A stretch of 64,000 nt of DNA, taken from Acholeplasmatales bacterium (GTDB taxonomy: Bacteria > Bacillota_I > Bacilli_A > Acholeplasmatales > Anaeroplasmataceae). The notes below the pieces were generated by a model, which was given only the letters and a program-made list of their open reading frames with translations, had not been told where the DNA came from and did not search any database. A program made the translations under genes and the position numbers. The stretch spans positions 1 through 64,000 of the forward strand of contig JAFSJY010000017.1 of assembly GCA_017449215.1 (NCBI GenBank). Reading direction: 5' to 3'. Below are positions 8,616 to 17,343 of the stretch, in pieces; position 1 is the first letter of the stretch; each line of letters opens with the position of its first letter.

Positions 8616-9983
8616 ATGGAAACAATGGATGATTTATTAAAAGATTTTAGTAAGGTAAAACCAGGAGAGATAATAACTGGTACTGTTGTATCTATACCAG
8701 ATGATAAAACTGCATATGTAGATATTCAAGATTTTACAGAAGGAACTCTTCATCTTGATCATTTTACAAGAGATAAGAATGTTACATCTTTAAAGGATGT
8801 TTTAAAGGTTGGTCAATCAATCAAGGTTAAGGTAACATCTGTTAAGGAAGAAACTGTTTATCTATCTTGCTTAGATATTATCGATGATAAGGTTATCGAA
8901 GAAATCAGAACAGCATTTATTGAATGCAAACCTATCCAAGTTACTGTTAGTAGCGAGGTTAAGGGCAAGGGCTATGTTGCATCATACAAGGGATTAAGAG
9001 TATTCCTACCTAAGAGCCAAGCAACTGCTAGTGTAGCATTAAATAAGACAATTGAAGTTAAGATTACTGCCTTTGAGGAAAAGGGAGAAAAGACAAATGT
9101 TATAGTTTCTCGTCGTGAGATTGAAAACGAGGAATATAAGGAAAATAGAGAAAAGGAAATTGAAGGTATCAATGTTGGTGATGTATTAAAGGGTACTATT
9201 GCTAAGATTGAGAAGTATGGTGCTGTAGTTAAATTTAATTACGCAACAGGCTTATTACTTTTAAATCAAATTTCTCATAAGTTTATTGATATCAACAAGG
9301 AATTAAAGGTTGGTCAAGAGGTTGAGGTTAAGGTAATCAAGAAGGAAAATGGAAAGCTTGAATTATCTAAGAAGGCTTTAGTTGATTCTCCATTTGAAGC
9401 ATATGTAAAGTCTCATAAGGTAGCTGATAAGGTTACTGGTAAGCTAGTTAATAAATTACCTTATGGCTTATTATTAGAATTAGCTGAGGACGTTACTGGC
9501 TTATTACATTCAACTGAATATTCTCATAATCCAAATGACAATTATGCTAATTTCGTAAAGATTGGTGACATGATTGATGTTGCAATCATCAAGATTGATG
9601 AAGCAAAGGAAAGAATTTCTTTATCTAGAAAGGCTCTAATGGACAACCCTTGGGATAAGGTAGAGGCTAAGGTTGGAGATGTAGCAAAGGTTAAGATTAC
9701 AGAAATCAATGAAAAGGGCTTAAAGGTAGAAGCTTTTGGTGTTGATGGTTATATTCCAGCAAGTGAAGCAACAAAGGATAAGGCTGATTTAAATAGCTTA
9801 TTCGCTGTTGGTGATGAATATGACGCTGTAGTACTTGAAATTAGGCCAAAGGAATGGAGATTAAAATTATCCATTAAAAAGATTCAAGTAGCAAAAGAAA
9901 GAGAAGAATTTGAAAAATATATGACATCAGATGAATCTTCAGTAACAGTTGGAGATACTTTATCTGATGACTTAAAGAAATAA
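8616..9983 (+). CDS. rpsA: S1 RNA-binding domain protein (RpsA-like)
   Basis: The 455-residue protein contains about five S1/OB-fold repeats, beginning near residues 15, 90, 184, 268 and 352. Examples are GEIITGTVVSIPDDKTAYVDI, GDVLKGTIAKIEKYGAVVKF and DKVTGKLVNKLPYGLLLEL. It occupies the cmk-rpsA-der position seen in Firmicutes (B. subtilis YpfD). Such proteins bind mRNA and may help translation, but they are not always true ribosomal proteins. The start is ATG 8616, after GAGGTAAG at the cmk stop. The name rpsA is by homology, and ribosome binding is not shown by sequence. Confidence 0.9.
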   Translation: METMDDLLKDFSKVKPGEIITGTVVSIPDDKTAYVDIQDFTEGTLHLDHFTRDKNVTSLKDVLKVGQSIKVKVTSVKEETVYLSCLDIIDDKVIEEIRTAFIECKPIQVTVSSEVKGKGYVASYKGLRVFLPKSQATASVALNKTIEVKITAFEEKGEKTNVIVSRREIENEEYKENREKEIEGINVGDVLKGTIAKIEKYGAVVKFNYATGLLLLNQISHKFIDINKELKVGQEVEVKVIKKENGKLELSKKALVDSPFEAYVKSHKVADKVTGKLVNKLPYGLLLELAEDVTGLLHSTEYSHNPNDNYANFVKIGDMIDVAIIKIDEAKERISLSRKALMDNPWDKVEAKVGDVAKVKITEINEKGLKVEAFGVDGYIPASEATKDKADLNSLFAVGDEYDAVVLEIRPKEWRLKLSIKKIQVAKEREEFEKYMTSDESSVTVGDTLSDDLKK

Positions 9984-10002
9984 TATATTCGGTGGTGATA
10001 AT

Positions 10003-11307
10003 GTGTTACCTAAGGTAGCGATAGTTGGACGTCCTAATGTTGGGAAGTCCACATTATTTAACCGTATCATAGGTACAAGATTATCCATTACAGACGATCA
10101 ACCAGGTGTAACAAGAGATAGAATTTACTCTAAAGCATCTTGGCTTTCAAAGGAGTTTTTCCTTATTGATACTGGAGGTATCGAGCTTGGAGATGCTCCT
10201 TTTTTAACAGAAATTAAAGCACAAGCTGAAATCGCTATGGATGAAGCAGATGTAATAATTTTTGTAGTTGATTGCCGTACTGGAGTAACAGATGATGATA
10301 CGTATATAGCTAAAATTTTATATAAGACAAAGAAGCCAGTTATTTTGGCTGTAAATAAGGTTGATGATCAAAAATTCAGAGAAAATATCTATGAATTCTA
10401 TTCTTTAGGATTTGGTGACCCACTTCCTATTTCATCAAGCCATGGTATTGGTACTGGTAATCTATTAGATAAGATTATTGAGGATTTACCAAAGAAGGTA
10501 CAAGAAGAAAATGATGATGCAATTAAATTTGCAATCATTGGTAGACCTAATGTTGGTAAGAGCTCTTTAACTAATACTTTATTAAATGAGAATAGAGATA
10601 TTGTATCTCCAATTGAAGGTACAACAAGAGACGCTATTGACTCTAGATTTACTGCATATGGAAAAGAATATGTAGTAATTGATACTGCAGGCTTAAAGAA
10701 GCGTGGTAAGATTTATGAAAATGTAGAGAAATATTCTTCAATTAGAAGTATTGATTCTATTGAAAGAGCAGATGTTGTATTATTAATGCTTGATGCCTCA
10801 ACTGGCATCCTAGAGCAGGATACACATGTTGGTCAATATATTGAGGAATTCAATAAGCCATGTATTATTGTTGTTAATAAGTGGGATCTAATTGATAAGG
10901 ATTCTAAAACAATGCAAAGATGGACTGATGATATTAGAGGAACATTTAAGTATTTAGATTACGCTCCTATAGTATTCCTATCAGCTTTAGAGAATAAGAG
11001 AGTTCAAACATTATTCCCAGAAATTGATAGAGCACATGATGCATATTATAAGAGAATGTCTACATCTGTATTAAATGATGTTATTAGTGAGGCTGTATTA
11101 ATGTTCCCACCATCTGAATTTAATGGTGGTATCCTAAAGGTTTATTATGCATCTCAGGTAGGTATTGAGCCTCCTACATTTGCTATCTTTGTAAATGAAC
11201 CAAAATATTTACATTTCTCATATTATAGATATTTAGAAAATCAGTTGCGTAAGAATTTTGATTTCTTTGCAACACCTATAAAATTAGAATTTAGAAAGAG
11301 GGATTAA
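10003..11307 (+). CDS. der: Ribosome biogenesis GTPase Der
   Basis: Der (EngA) has two tandem GTPase domains and a KH-like C-terminal domain and is needed for 50S subunit assembly. The 434-residue protein shows both: P-loops GRPNVGKST near residue 9 and GRPNVGKSS near 180, DTGG and DTAG switch motifs, and NKVD and NKWD specificity motifs. The start is GTG at 10003, following GGTGGTGAT. It sits between rpsA and gpsA in the conserved Firmicute order and is probably cotranscribed with both. Confidence 0.97.
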   Translation: MLPKVAIVGRPNVGKSTLFNRIIGTRLSITDDQPGVTRDRIYSKASWLSKEFFLIDTGGIELGDAPFLTEIKAQAEIAMDEADVIIFVVDCRTGVTDDDTYIAKILYKTKKPVILAVNKVDDQKFRENIYEFYSLGFGDPLPISSSHGIGTGNLLDKIIEDLPKKVQEENDDAIKFAIIGRPNVGKSSLTNTLLNENRDIVSPIEGTTRDAIDSRFTAYGKEYVVIDTAGLKKRGKIYENVEKYSSIRSIDSIERADVVLLMLDASTGILEQDTHVGQYIEEFNKPCIIVVNKWDLIDKDSKTMQRWTDDIRGTFKYLDYAPIVFLSALENKRVQTLFPEIDRAHDAYYKRMSTSVLNDVISEAVLMFPPSEFNGGILKVYYASQVGIEPPTFAIFVNEPKYLHFSYYRYLENQLRKNFDFFATPIKLEFRKRD

Positions 11308-11309
11308 TT

Positions 11310-12311
11310 ATGAATATATCCATTATTGGCGGTGGAGCATGGGGTACAACTCTTGCCCAAGCTTTAGCGGATAATAATCATCAGGTTTTAATTAGAGATA
11401 TTAATCCAGATTTTGTTAAAAAAATAAATGATGATCATTTACATCCATTTTTTAATAAGGAAATACCATCAACAATTAAGGCAACATTAGATATTGATTT
11501 AGCATTAGAGCATTCTAATGTATTAGTATTATGTGTTCCTACTAAATTTATGCGTGGTGTTTTAACTGAGATTTCTCCTAAATTAAAAGAAAAGAAGCTT
11601 TTTATTAATGTATCTAAGGGTATTGAACCAGATACATCTAAGAGAGTTTCTGAAATTGTTAGTGAGGTTATTGATAAGGATAAGCTAGAAGGCTATGTAG
11701 CTTTATCTGGACCATCTCACGCAGAAGAATTAATTGATAGAAAGATTACATCTTTAGTTGCCGCATCTGAAAATGAGGCTTTAGCAACTAAGGTTCAAGA
11801 GCTATTTGCTAATGATAAATATTTAAGAGTTTATACTACTAATGATGTTATTGGTGTTGAAACTGGTGGGGCTATGAAAAATGCTATCGCTATTGTTTCT
11901 GGTATAGGCTTTGGTATGGGCTTAGGTGAAAATGCAAGAGCTATGCTAATTACAAGAGGTATTAAGGAAATTGTATCTATTGTTACAGCATTAGGTGGTT
12001 CTATGGAAACAGCCTATGGCTTATCTGGTATTGGTGACTTAATTGTTACTGCATCAAGCTTTAATTCAAGAAATTTCCAATGTGGTAAAAGAATTGGTGA
12101 AGGCTTATCAGTAGATGAGGCTGTTGGTGCTAGTGCTCAAACAGTTGAAGGTATTCGTGCAATTATTGCAGGATATGAAATAGCTCAAAAATATAATTTA
12201 GAGCTTCCTATTATTTCTACAGCATATGAATTAGTATGTGGTAGATTAACAGCTATTGAGGCATTAGAAAAGCTAATGTCAAGAAGCTTGAAAAAGGAAA
12301 GATATTGGTAG
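11310..12311 (+). CDS. gpsA: Glycerol-3-phosphate dehydrogenase [NAD(P)+]
   Basis: GpsA reduces dihydroxyacetone phosphate to sn-glycerol 3-phosphate, the backbone of membrane phospholipids. The 333-residue protein opens with the nucleotide-binding motif GGGAWGTTLA. It continues with NVSKGIE, ALSGPSHAEE (substrate-binding block), the catalytic Lys in GAMKNAIAI, and GIGDLIVTASS. The length is normal. It begins two bases after der and is followed four bases later by a DegV-type gene. Confidence 0.97.
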   Translation: MNISIIGGGAWGTTLAQALADNNHQVLIRDINPDFVKKINDDHLHPFFNKEIPSTIKATLDIDLALEHSNVLVLCVPTKFMRGVLTEISPKLKEKKLFINVSKGIEPDTSKRVSEIVSEVIDKDKLEGYVALSGPSHAEELIDRKITSLVAASENEALATKVQELFANDKYLRVYTTNDVIGVETGGAMKNAIAIVSGIGFGMGLGENARAMLITRGIKEIVSIVTALGGSMETAYGLSGIGDLIVTASSFNSRNFQCGKRIGEGLSVDEAVGASAQTVEGIRAIIAGYEIAQKYNLELPIISTAYELVCGRLTAIEALEKLMSRSLKKERYW

Positions 12312-12315
12312 AATT

Positions 12316-13236
12316 ATGTTAAAGATTAAGGTTATTACTGATTCGTCAGCTGGCTTTTCTAAGGAAGAGGCAGAAAAGTATAATGTTATTGTATTACCTT
12401 TAACATTATCATACGATGGAAAAGATTATTTAGATGGTATAGATATTACAACGGATGAATTTTATAAATTATTCTTTGAAAACCAAGAAAAGAAGGGCTT
12501 AGCTAAATTAGATGTTTTAGGTCTTTTCAATAAGGATGAAAAGGGATTCCCTAAAACATCAATGGTTACACCTGCAGTTTTTGAGGATACATTTAATAAG
12601 GTTATTAGCGAAGGATATGTTCCTGTAGTATTACCTATTTCTAAAAAGCTATCTGGTACATATCAATCAGCATGTATAGCTAAGGATATGCTAGAGGATG
12701 ATAATATCATTGTTGAGGATTCTGCATCAGCGCTTGGTGCTGTTAAGGTAATGATTAAATCATTATTACAAAAGGAATACGAAACTAAGGAAGATGTAAT
12801 TAAGGAAATTGATTATTTAAAGAAGCATGTTAATTTCTATGCTGTACCAGAAACATTAGCTTATTTAGCTAAGGGTGGAAGACTTGGTAAATTTAGTGCT
12901 AGAGTAGGTAATTTCTTACATTTTAAGCCTGTAATTCAATTAGATTTTGAAGGTGTACTAGTTCCTATTGATAGGCCTAGAGGTTTAAAGCATGCCTTTA
13001 AGGCTGTAAGTGATTATTTAAAGGATAATCCAATTGATTTTAATTATCCTTGTGAATTTGGTTATTCAACTAAGGAAGAAAATGTTAATGCATTAATAGA
13101 AGCATGTAAATCTAATTTAAATGGAGATTATACTAAGGCACAAATTTCACCTGTAGTAGGTGCTCATGTTGGACCTGGTGCTTCAGCATTATTCTATATT
13201 GCTAAAAACGAAGTAAATAAGAAATTAAAAGATTAA
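12316..13236 (+). CDS. DegV family fatty-acid-binding protein
   Basis: The 306-residue protein begins with the DegV signature VITDSSAGFS and has PLTLSYDGKDYLDG, VLPISKKLSGTYQSA, YLAKGGRLGK and GAHVGPGA. DegV/FakB proteins bind a fatty acid and present it to the FakA kinase for phosphorylation and entry into lipid synthesis. A link to lipid synthesis would fit its position after gpsA, but that is inference. The start is close to the gpsA stop with no strong ribosome site. It ends the rluB/cmk-to-degV series; the next gene has its own promoter. Confidence 0.9.
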   Translation: MLKIKVITDSSAGFSKEEAEKYNVIVLPLTLSYDGKDYLDGIDITTDEFYKLFFENQEKKGLAKLDVLGLFNKDEKGFPKTSMVTPAVFEDTFNKVISEGYVPVVLPISKKLSGTYQSACIAKDMLEDDNIIVEDSASALGAVKVMIKSLLQKEYETKEDVIKEIDYLKKHVNFYAVPETLAYLAKGGRLGKFSARVGNFLHFKPVIQLDFEGVLVPIDRPRGLKHAFKAVSDYLKDNPIDFNYPCEFGYSTKEENVNALIEACKSNLNGDYTKAQISPVVGAHVGPGASALFYIAKNEVNKKLKD

Positions 13237-13248
13237 TTTTATAATTTA

Positions 13249-13277
13249 TTTACACATATAAAAAATTGTGTTATTAT
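13249..13277 (+). promoter_or_regulatory. Promoter of the lysine biosynthesis operon
   Basis: TTTACA (13249-13254) and TATTAT (13272-13277) are 17 bp apart. They lie directly upstream of the lysine riboswitch, so transcription would start near 13284. Confidence 0.55.
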
Positions 13278-13291
13278 AAAGAAGAAATAAA

Positions 13292-13448
13292 TATTAGAGG
13301 TAGCAATGCAAATGAGTAATATATCTAGGAGGCATCCGTTATGGTATATGAAAGGTAACCATTGCCGAATAGAAATTCCGGCAGGAATTATCTATGGGGA
13401 TATAGGAAATACTTATATCACTCCTACAATGTTGTAGAGGCGCTAAAA
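13292..13448 (+). promoter_or_regulatory. Lysine riboswitch (L box)
   Basis: The leader carries the conserved lysine riboswitch blocks in order: AGAGGTAGC, GAGTA, GGAGG, GAAAGG and GCCGAA, then a hairpin with AATTCC and GGAATT arms. TTAG at the 5' end and CTAA at the 3' end can close the domain. The arms GCAATG and CATTGC enclose the first part. It is followed by a terminator and then lysA, dapF-like, dapA and dapB. Lysine binding is expected to favour termination. The call rests on motif order and on the downstream genes; a covariance search was not run. Confidence 0.85.
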
Positions 13449-13476
13449 AATAATTTTCATTTATATGTAAACTATA

Positions 13477-13507
13477 TAAAGGGCCCTCGGGTCCTTTTAT
13501 TTTTTTA
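13477..13507 (+). terminator. Riboswitch-controlled intrinsic terminator
   Basis: AAAGGGCCC and GGGTCCTTT (one G-T pair) form a stem with a small loop, followed by a long T tract. It lies between the lysine riboswitch and the lysA ribosome site GGGAGG. Confidence 0.85.
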
Positions 13508-13527
13508 TGTAATAGGGAGGTAAGATT

Positions 13528-14763
13528 TTGAAAATTTCAGGTGTAGATTTATTAGATTTAAAGAAAGAATATGGCACTCCATTATACATATTTGATGCGA
13601 GCCATATTAAGAGAAACATTGATGGTTATTTAAATAACTTCAAATCAAATCAATTTGAAACAGAGGTATTATTTGCTTCTAAGGCCTTCAATGTAAAGGA
13701 AATGATTAGAATACTAATTGAAAAGGGAATGAGCCTTGACTGTGTATCTAAGGGCGAATTATATACAGCCTTAAAGGTTGGCTTTGATCCTAAAAAGGTT
13801 TATTACCATGGAAATAATAAATCAAGAGAAGAAATTGAATATATTATCTCTAATGGTGTTGGAACTATCGTATGTGATAATTTACAGGAATTAGAATTAA
13901 TAGATGTAATTGCTAATGAATTAAATAAGGATGTTAATGTAATGTTTAGAATGAATGTAGGTGTTGATGCACATACACATAAATTCATTATTACAGCTCA
14001 TGTAGATTCTAAATTTGGTGTGTTACATGATTCAGAGGATTATAAAAAGATTAGAGAGGTCTTAGCTAAATCTAAGCATATTAAATTTGTTGGATTCCAT
14101 TCACATATTGGTTCTCAAATATTTGATTTAAATGCATTTAAGAGTGCGGCTGAAAGATTAGTTGGATATTGTAAGGATTTCGATTATCCACTTGTATTAA
14201 ATCTAGGTGGTGGATATGGTGTTCATTATACAAATGATGATAAGCCTATTCCATTTGATATAGTTTCTAAAACATTAATTAAAACTGTCGAGGATGAAAT
14301 CAATAAGCAAAACATTAAAATTAAGAAGCTAGCAATTGAACCAGGTAGAAGTATCGTAGCTGAGGCAGGTTATACTTTATATACTGTAGGCTTCACAAAG
14401 AAGACACCAAATAAGGAATATTATTTCATTGATGGTGGTATGACAGATAATATTAGACCTGCATTATATCAAGCTAAATATGACGCTACTATCGTTGGTA
14501 AGGAAAATGAGAAGAAGGATCATATTGTTACAATTGCTGGTAAGTGCTGTGAATCAGGAGATTTAATCATTGAAGGCATTGCACTTCCTAAGGCTGAAAG
14601 CGGAGATTTATTATTAACATATACAACAGGTGCTTATGGCTATTCTATGAGTAGTAATTATAATAAGGCCTTAACTCCTGCAGTTGTATTTGTTGAGGAT
14701 GGTAAACCTAAGCTAGCTGTAAGAAGAATGACTTACGATGAATTAATCGAAAGGGAATTATAA
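13528..14763 (+). CDS. lysA: Diaminopimelate decarboxylase
   Basis: LysA decarboxylates meso-diaminopimelate to lysine using PLP. The 411-residue protein has the fold-III PLP lysine in FASKAFN (near residue 50), GFHSHIGSQIFD, the phosphate-binding LNLGGGYG, IEPGRSIV, and CCESGD, which carries the active-site Cys. The start is TTG at 13528, with GGGAGGTAAGA upstream. It is the first gene after the lysine riboswitch and is followed two bases later by a DapF homolog. The related but distinct decarboxylase at 46030 belongs to the polyamine branch. Confidence 0.95.
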   Translation: MKISGVDLLDLKKEYGTPLYIFDASHIKRNIDGYLNNFKSNQFETEVLFASKAFNVKEMIRILIEKGMSLDCVSKGELYTALKVGFDPKKVYYHGNNKSREEIEYIISNGVGTIVCDNLQELELIDVIANELNKDVNVMFRMNVGVDAHTHKFIITAHVDSKFGVLHDSEDYKKIREVLAKSKHIKFVGFHSHIGSQIFDLNAFKSAAERLVGYCKDFDYPLVLNLGGGYGVHYTNDDKPIPFDIVSKTLIKTVEDEINKQNIKIKKLAIEPGRSIVAEAGYTLYTVGFTKKTPNKEYYFIDGGMTDNIRPALYQAKYDATIVGKENEKKDHIVTIAGKCCESGDLIIEGIALPKAESGDLLLTYTTGAYGYSMSSNYNKALTPAVVFVEDGKPKLAVRRMTYDELIEREL

Positions 14764-14764
14764 A

Positions 14765-15577
14765 ATGTTAATTTCAAAGATGCATTCATCAGGTAATGAT
14801 TTTTGTATTGTTGATTTTATAGAAAAAACAGATTTTAAAAGCTTAGCAGTTAAAATATGTAATAGAAAATTAGGTGTTGGAGCCGATGGATTAATTGTTG
14901 TCAAAAAAAGTCCAAGGCTTGAAATGCTTTATTATAACATGGATGGTTCAACATCATCTATGAATAGTAATGCCTTAAGATGCTTCGTAAGATATTCTAA
15001 AGAAAATGGATATTTTAAGGGAGATAAGGTAGAGGTATTAACTGGGGCTGGATTAATATTAGTTGAAATAGAAAATGAAAATCCATTTGAATGTAAGATT
15101 AATTTAGGAAAGCCTAATTTTAATAACCAAATGCTACACGCTACTGATATGATCAATAATTTTGGTAGAGTAATTGATATAGAAGGCATTAAGGTTACTA
15201 TTTATTCTTTATTTATTGGAAGTATTCAAACAGTTATATTAGTTAATAGCTTTGATGATGAAATAATAAAATATGCGGAATTAATTCATTCCTATAAGCT
15301 ATTTGCTAAAAAAACTAGCGTCAATTTCGCTATTATTAAAAATAAAAATGAGATTGATGTTAAAACATATGAAAAGGGCGTAGGATTTACATATGCTAGC
15401 GGCGATGGCTGTGCCGCTAGTGTTATTGCGTTAAACAAATTAAATCTTATAAGAAATACTGTAAGATGTAATTTAGAATTAGGCTATTTAAATGTTGATA
15501 TAACAAAAAGAGGATATGTTTATTTAACAGGTCCTGCAGAAAAATTATTTACATGTGACTTTAAGGAGGAAAATTAG
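14765..15577 (+). CDS. DapF-like protein lacking both catalytic cysteines
   Basis: By fold this 270-residue protein is a diaminopimelate epimerase: it has MHSSGNDF near the start, GVGADGLI, NMDGS, and EKGVGFTYASGDG near the end. In true DapF two cysteines do the two-base epimerisation, in blocks MCGNGxRC and ACGTG. Here the first block reads MNSNALRC and the second ASGDG, so the positions hold Asn and Ser. The frame is intact and sits between lysA and dapA in the riboswitch operon. It may be inactive, act on another substrate, or have a structural role. If inactive, meso-DAP must come from another route, for example a dehydrogenase encoded elsewhere. Confidence 0.85.
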   Translation: MLISKMHSSGNDFCIVDFIEKTDFKSLAVKICNRKLGVGADGLIVVKKSPRLEMLYYNMDGSTSSMNSNALRCFVRYSKENGYFKGDKVEVLTGAGLILVEIENENPFECKINLGKPNFNNQMLHATDMINNFGRVIDIEGIKVTIYSLFIGSIQTVILVNSFDDEIIKYAELIHSYKLFAKKTSVNFAIIKNKNEIDVKTYEKGVGFTYASGDGCAASVIALNKLNLIRNTVRCNLELGYLNVDITKRGYVYLTGPAEKLFTCDFKEEN

Positions 15578-15578
15578 T

Positions 15579-16466
15579 ATGGAATTAAAAGGAAGTATTG
15601 TAGCACTTGTAACACCATTTAATCAAGATGGAAGTGTAAATTATGATGAATTAGGTCGTTTATTAGATTATCATTGTGATAATAATTCTGGTGGTATTGT
15701 TATTTTAGGTACTACTGGTGAGGCATCTACTTTATCATTTGATGAAGAGGAGAAGATTGTTAAATTCTCAGTAGCTAGAGTAAATCATAGAGTACCAGTT
15801 ATTGTTGGCTCAGGTTCTAATGAAACAGCAAAGGCTGTAACTTATTCTAAGAAGTATTCAGAATTAGGTGCTGATTATGTATTAGTAATCACTCCATATT
15901 ACAATAAGACAAATGAAACAGGATTAATTAAGCATTTTGAGGCAGTAGCTGCCGCTTCTAAGTGTCCAGTAATTATGTATAATGTACCTGGTAGAACTGG
16001 TATGAGTATTTCTATTTCAGCACTTGAAAAGCTTGCTAAAAATCCTAATATTTATGGTATTAAGGAAGCATCTGGAAATATGAGCTATGCAGCTAAGGTT
16101 TCTAAGCTATTAGGTAAGGATTTCCACATGTTCTCTGGTAACGATGATATTATTGTTCCAATGATGTCTATTGGTGCTGAGGGTGTTATTTCAGTATTAG
16201 CTAACGTTGCGCCTAAGCAAACTGCTAAGATGTGTGAGCTATGCTTAAATAATCAATATCCTGAAGCTTTAAAGATTCAAAATGATTTATTAACTTTAAT
16301 TAATGACCTATTCTTAGAGGTTAACCCTATCCCTGTTAAAGCAGCTATGGATTATATTGGCTTATTTAATGTAGGTGGCTATAGAGCACCTCTTGATGAT
16401 ATGGATCCTACTAAGAGAAAGGTATTAGAGGCAGAAATTGATAGAATTAAGGAGCTAATTTACTAA
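15579..16466 (+). CDS. dapA: 4-hydroxy-tetrahydrodipicolinate synthase
   Basis: DapA condenses pyruvate with aspartate semialdehyde in the first step of the lysine/DAP branch. The 295-residue protein has GTTGEASTL, the Tyr-bearing YYNKTNETG, YNVPGRTG and the Schiff-base Lys in YGIKEASGN. The ATG at 15579 is chosen because AAGGAGG lies upstream and it fits the family start; an upstream frame from 15555 lies inside the previous gene. It begins two bases after the DapF-like gene and overlaps dapB by one base, so coupled translation is likely. Confidence 0.96.
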   Translation: MELKGSIVALVTPFNQDGSVNYDELGRLLDYHCDNNSGGIVILGTTGEASTLSFDEEEKIVKFSVARVNHRVPVIVGSGSNETAKAVTYSKKYSELGADYVLVITPYYNKTNETGLIKHFEAVAAASKCPVIMYNVPGRTGMSISISALEKLAKNPNIYGIKEASGNMSYAAKVSKLLGKDFHMFSGNDDIIVPMMSIGAEGVISVLANVAPKQTAKMCELCLNNQYPEALKIQNDLLTLINDLFLEVNPIPVKAAMDYIGLFNVGGYRAPLDDMDPTKRKVLEAEIDRIKELIY

Positions 16467-17179
16467 TGAAGGCGTGTGTTGTTGGCTATGGAGCTATGGG
16501 AAAAATCATTTCTGAAATGCTAGGTGATGATTTATTCTTAAATGTAGCTTTAGAATGTGAAAATAAAAATTTTGATAATGTTAAGGATAAGATTGATGTA
16601 ATTATTGATTTTTCAAGTCCTTTTAATTTAGATATGATTTGTGATTATGTATCTAAGACTAAAACTCCTGTTGTATTCGCAACTACAGGATATTCAAAGG
16701 AGCAATTAGATAAGATTAATGAATTATCTAAGATTGCCCCAGTTTTAAGAAGTGCAAATTTCTCTTTAGGTGTAATTGTATTAAATAGATTAGTAAAGGA
16801 AGTTACACCATTACTTGAGGGTTATGATATTGAAATCATCGAGGCACATCATAATAAGAAGGTAGATGCACCTTCTGGAACAGCTAAGATGCTATTAAAG
16901 AGTGCTATGGACGCAACTGGCTATGATGCTAAGATGGGTAGAAATGGCTATTGTCCAAGAGAGAAGAATGAGATTGGTGTATCAGCTGTAAGAGGTGGTA
17001 CTATCGTTGGTGAGCATGAGGTTATGTATTGTGGTAATGATGAGGTTATTACATTAAAACATTCTGCTCAATCTAAGAAAATCTTCGCAACTGGTGCTAT
17101 TAAGGCTGCTAGATGGCTTAAGGATCAAAAGCCTGGATTCTATGATATGGAAGATGTATTATTTGGTCCAAATAAATAA
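16466..17179 (+). CDS. dapB: 4-hydroxy-tetrahydrodipicolinate reductase
   Basis: DapB reduces the DapA product to tetrahydrodipicolinate with NAD(P)H. The 237-residue protein has the Rossmann motif VGYGAMGK, DFSSP, FATTGYS, the catalytic EAHHNKKVDAPSGTA block and GEHEVMYCG. It overlaps the dapA stop by one base and ends the riboswitch-controlled operon. Later DAP-pathway genes (dapD/E, dapL or ddh) are not in this window. Confidence 0.96.
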   Translation: MKACVVGYGAMGKIISEMLGDDLFLNVALECENKNFDNVKDKIDVIIDFSSPFNLDMICDYVSKTKTPVVFATTGYSKEQLDKINELSKIAPVLRSANFSLGVIVLNRLVKEVTPLLEGYDIEIIEAHHNKKVDAPSGTAKMLLKSAMDATGYDAKMGRNGYCPREKNEIGVSAVRGGTIVGEHEVMYCGNDEVITLKHSAQSKKIFATGAIKAARWLKDQKPGFYDMEDVLFGPNK

Positions 17180-17221
17180 TTATAACATCTTTAAAACAAT
17201 AATCAAATAAAAAATATATAC

Positions 17222-17294
17222 AAAATCAACACTGTGTACGTGCTAGAAATACAACTGTAATATTCTCGCGAAAAAAGTGTTGATTTTCTTTTTT
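17222..17294 (+). terminator. Long-loop inverted repeat ending the lys operon
   Basis: AAAATCAACACT (17222-17233) and AGTGTTGATTTT (17276-17287) form a perfect 12-bp stem around a 42-nt loop, followed by CTTTTTTTT. It looks like an intrinsic terminator with an unusually long loop. The 3' arm overlaps the -35 box of the asd promoter. Confidence 0.65.
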
Positions 17295-17308
17295 TAAAGT
17301 TTTATAAT
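17280..17308 (+). promoter_or_regulatory. Promoter of asd-lysC
   Basis: TTGATT (17280-17285) and TATAAT (17303-17308) are 17 bp apart, giving a start near 17315, upstream of the GGAGAG ribosome site of asd. The -35 box lies in the 3' arm of the preceding terminator stem. Confidence 0.65.
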
Positions 17309-17343
17309 AAAGACATATTTTTTAATATAAGGAGAGAGATATT

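Noticed and set aside
17222-17287. Inverted repeat considered as a second lysine riboswitch
   Set aside because: None of the conserved L-box blocks occur in the loop; only a long stem and T tract are seen.
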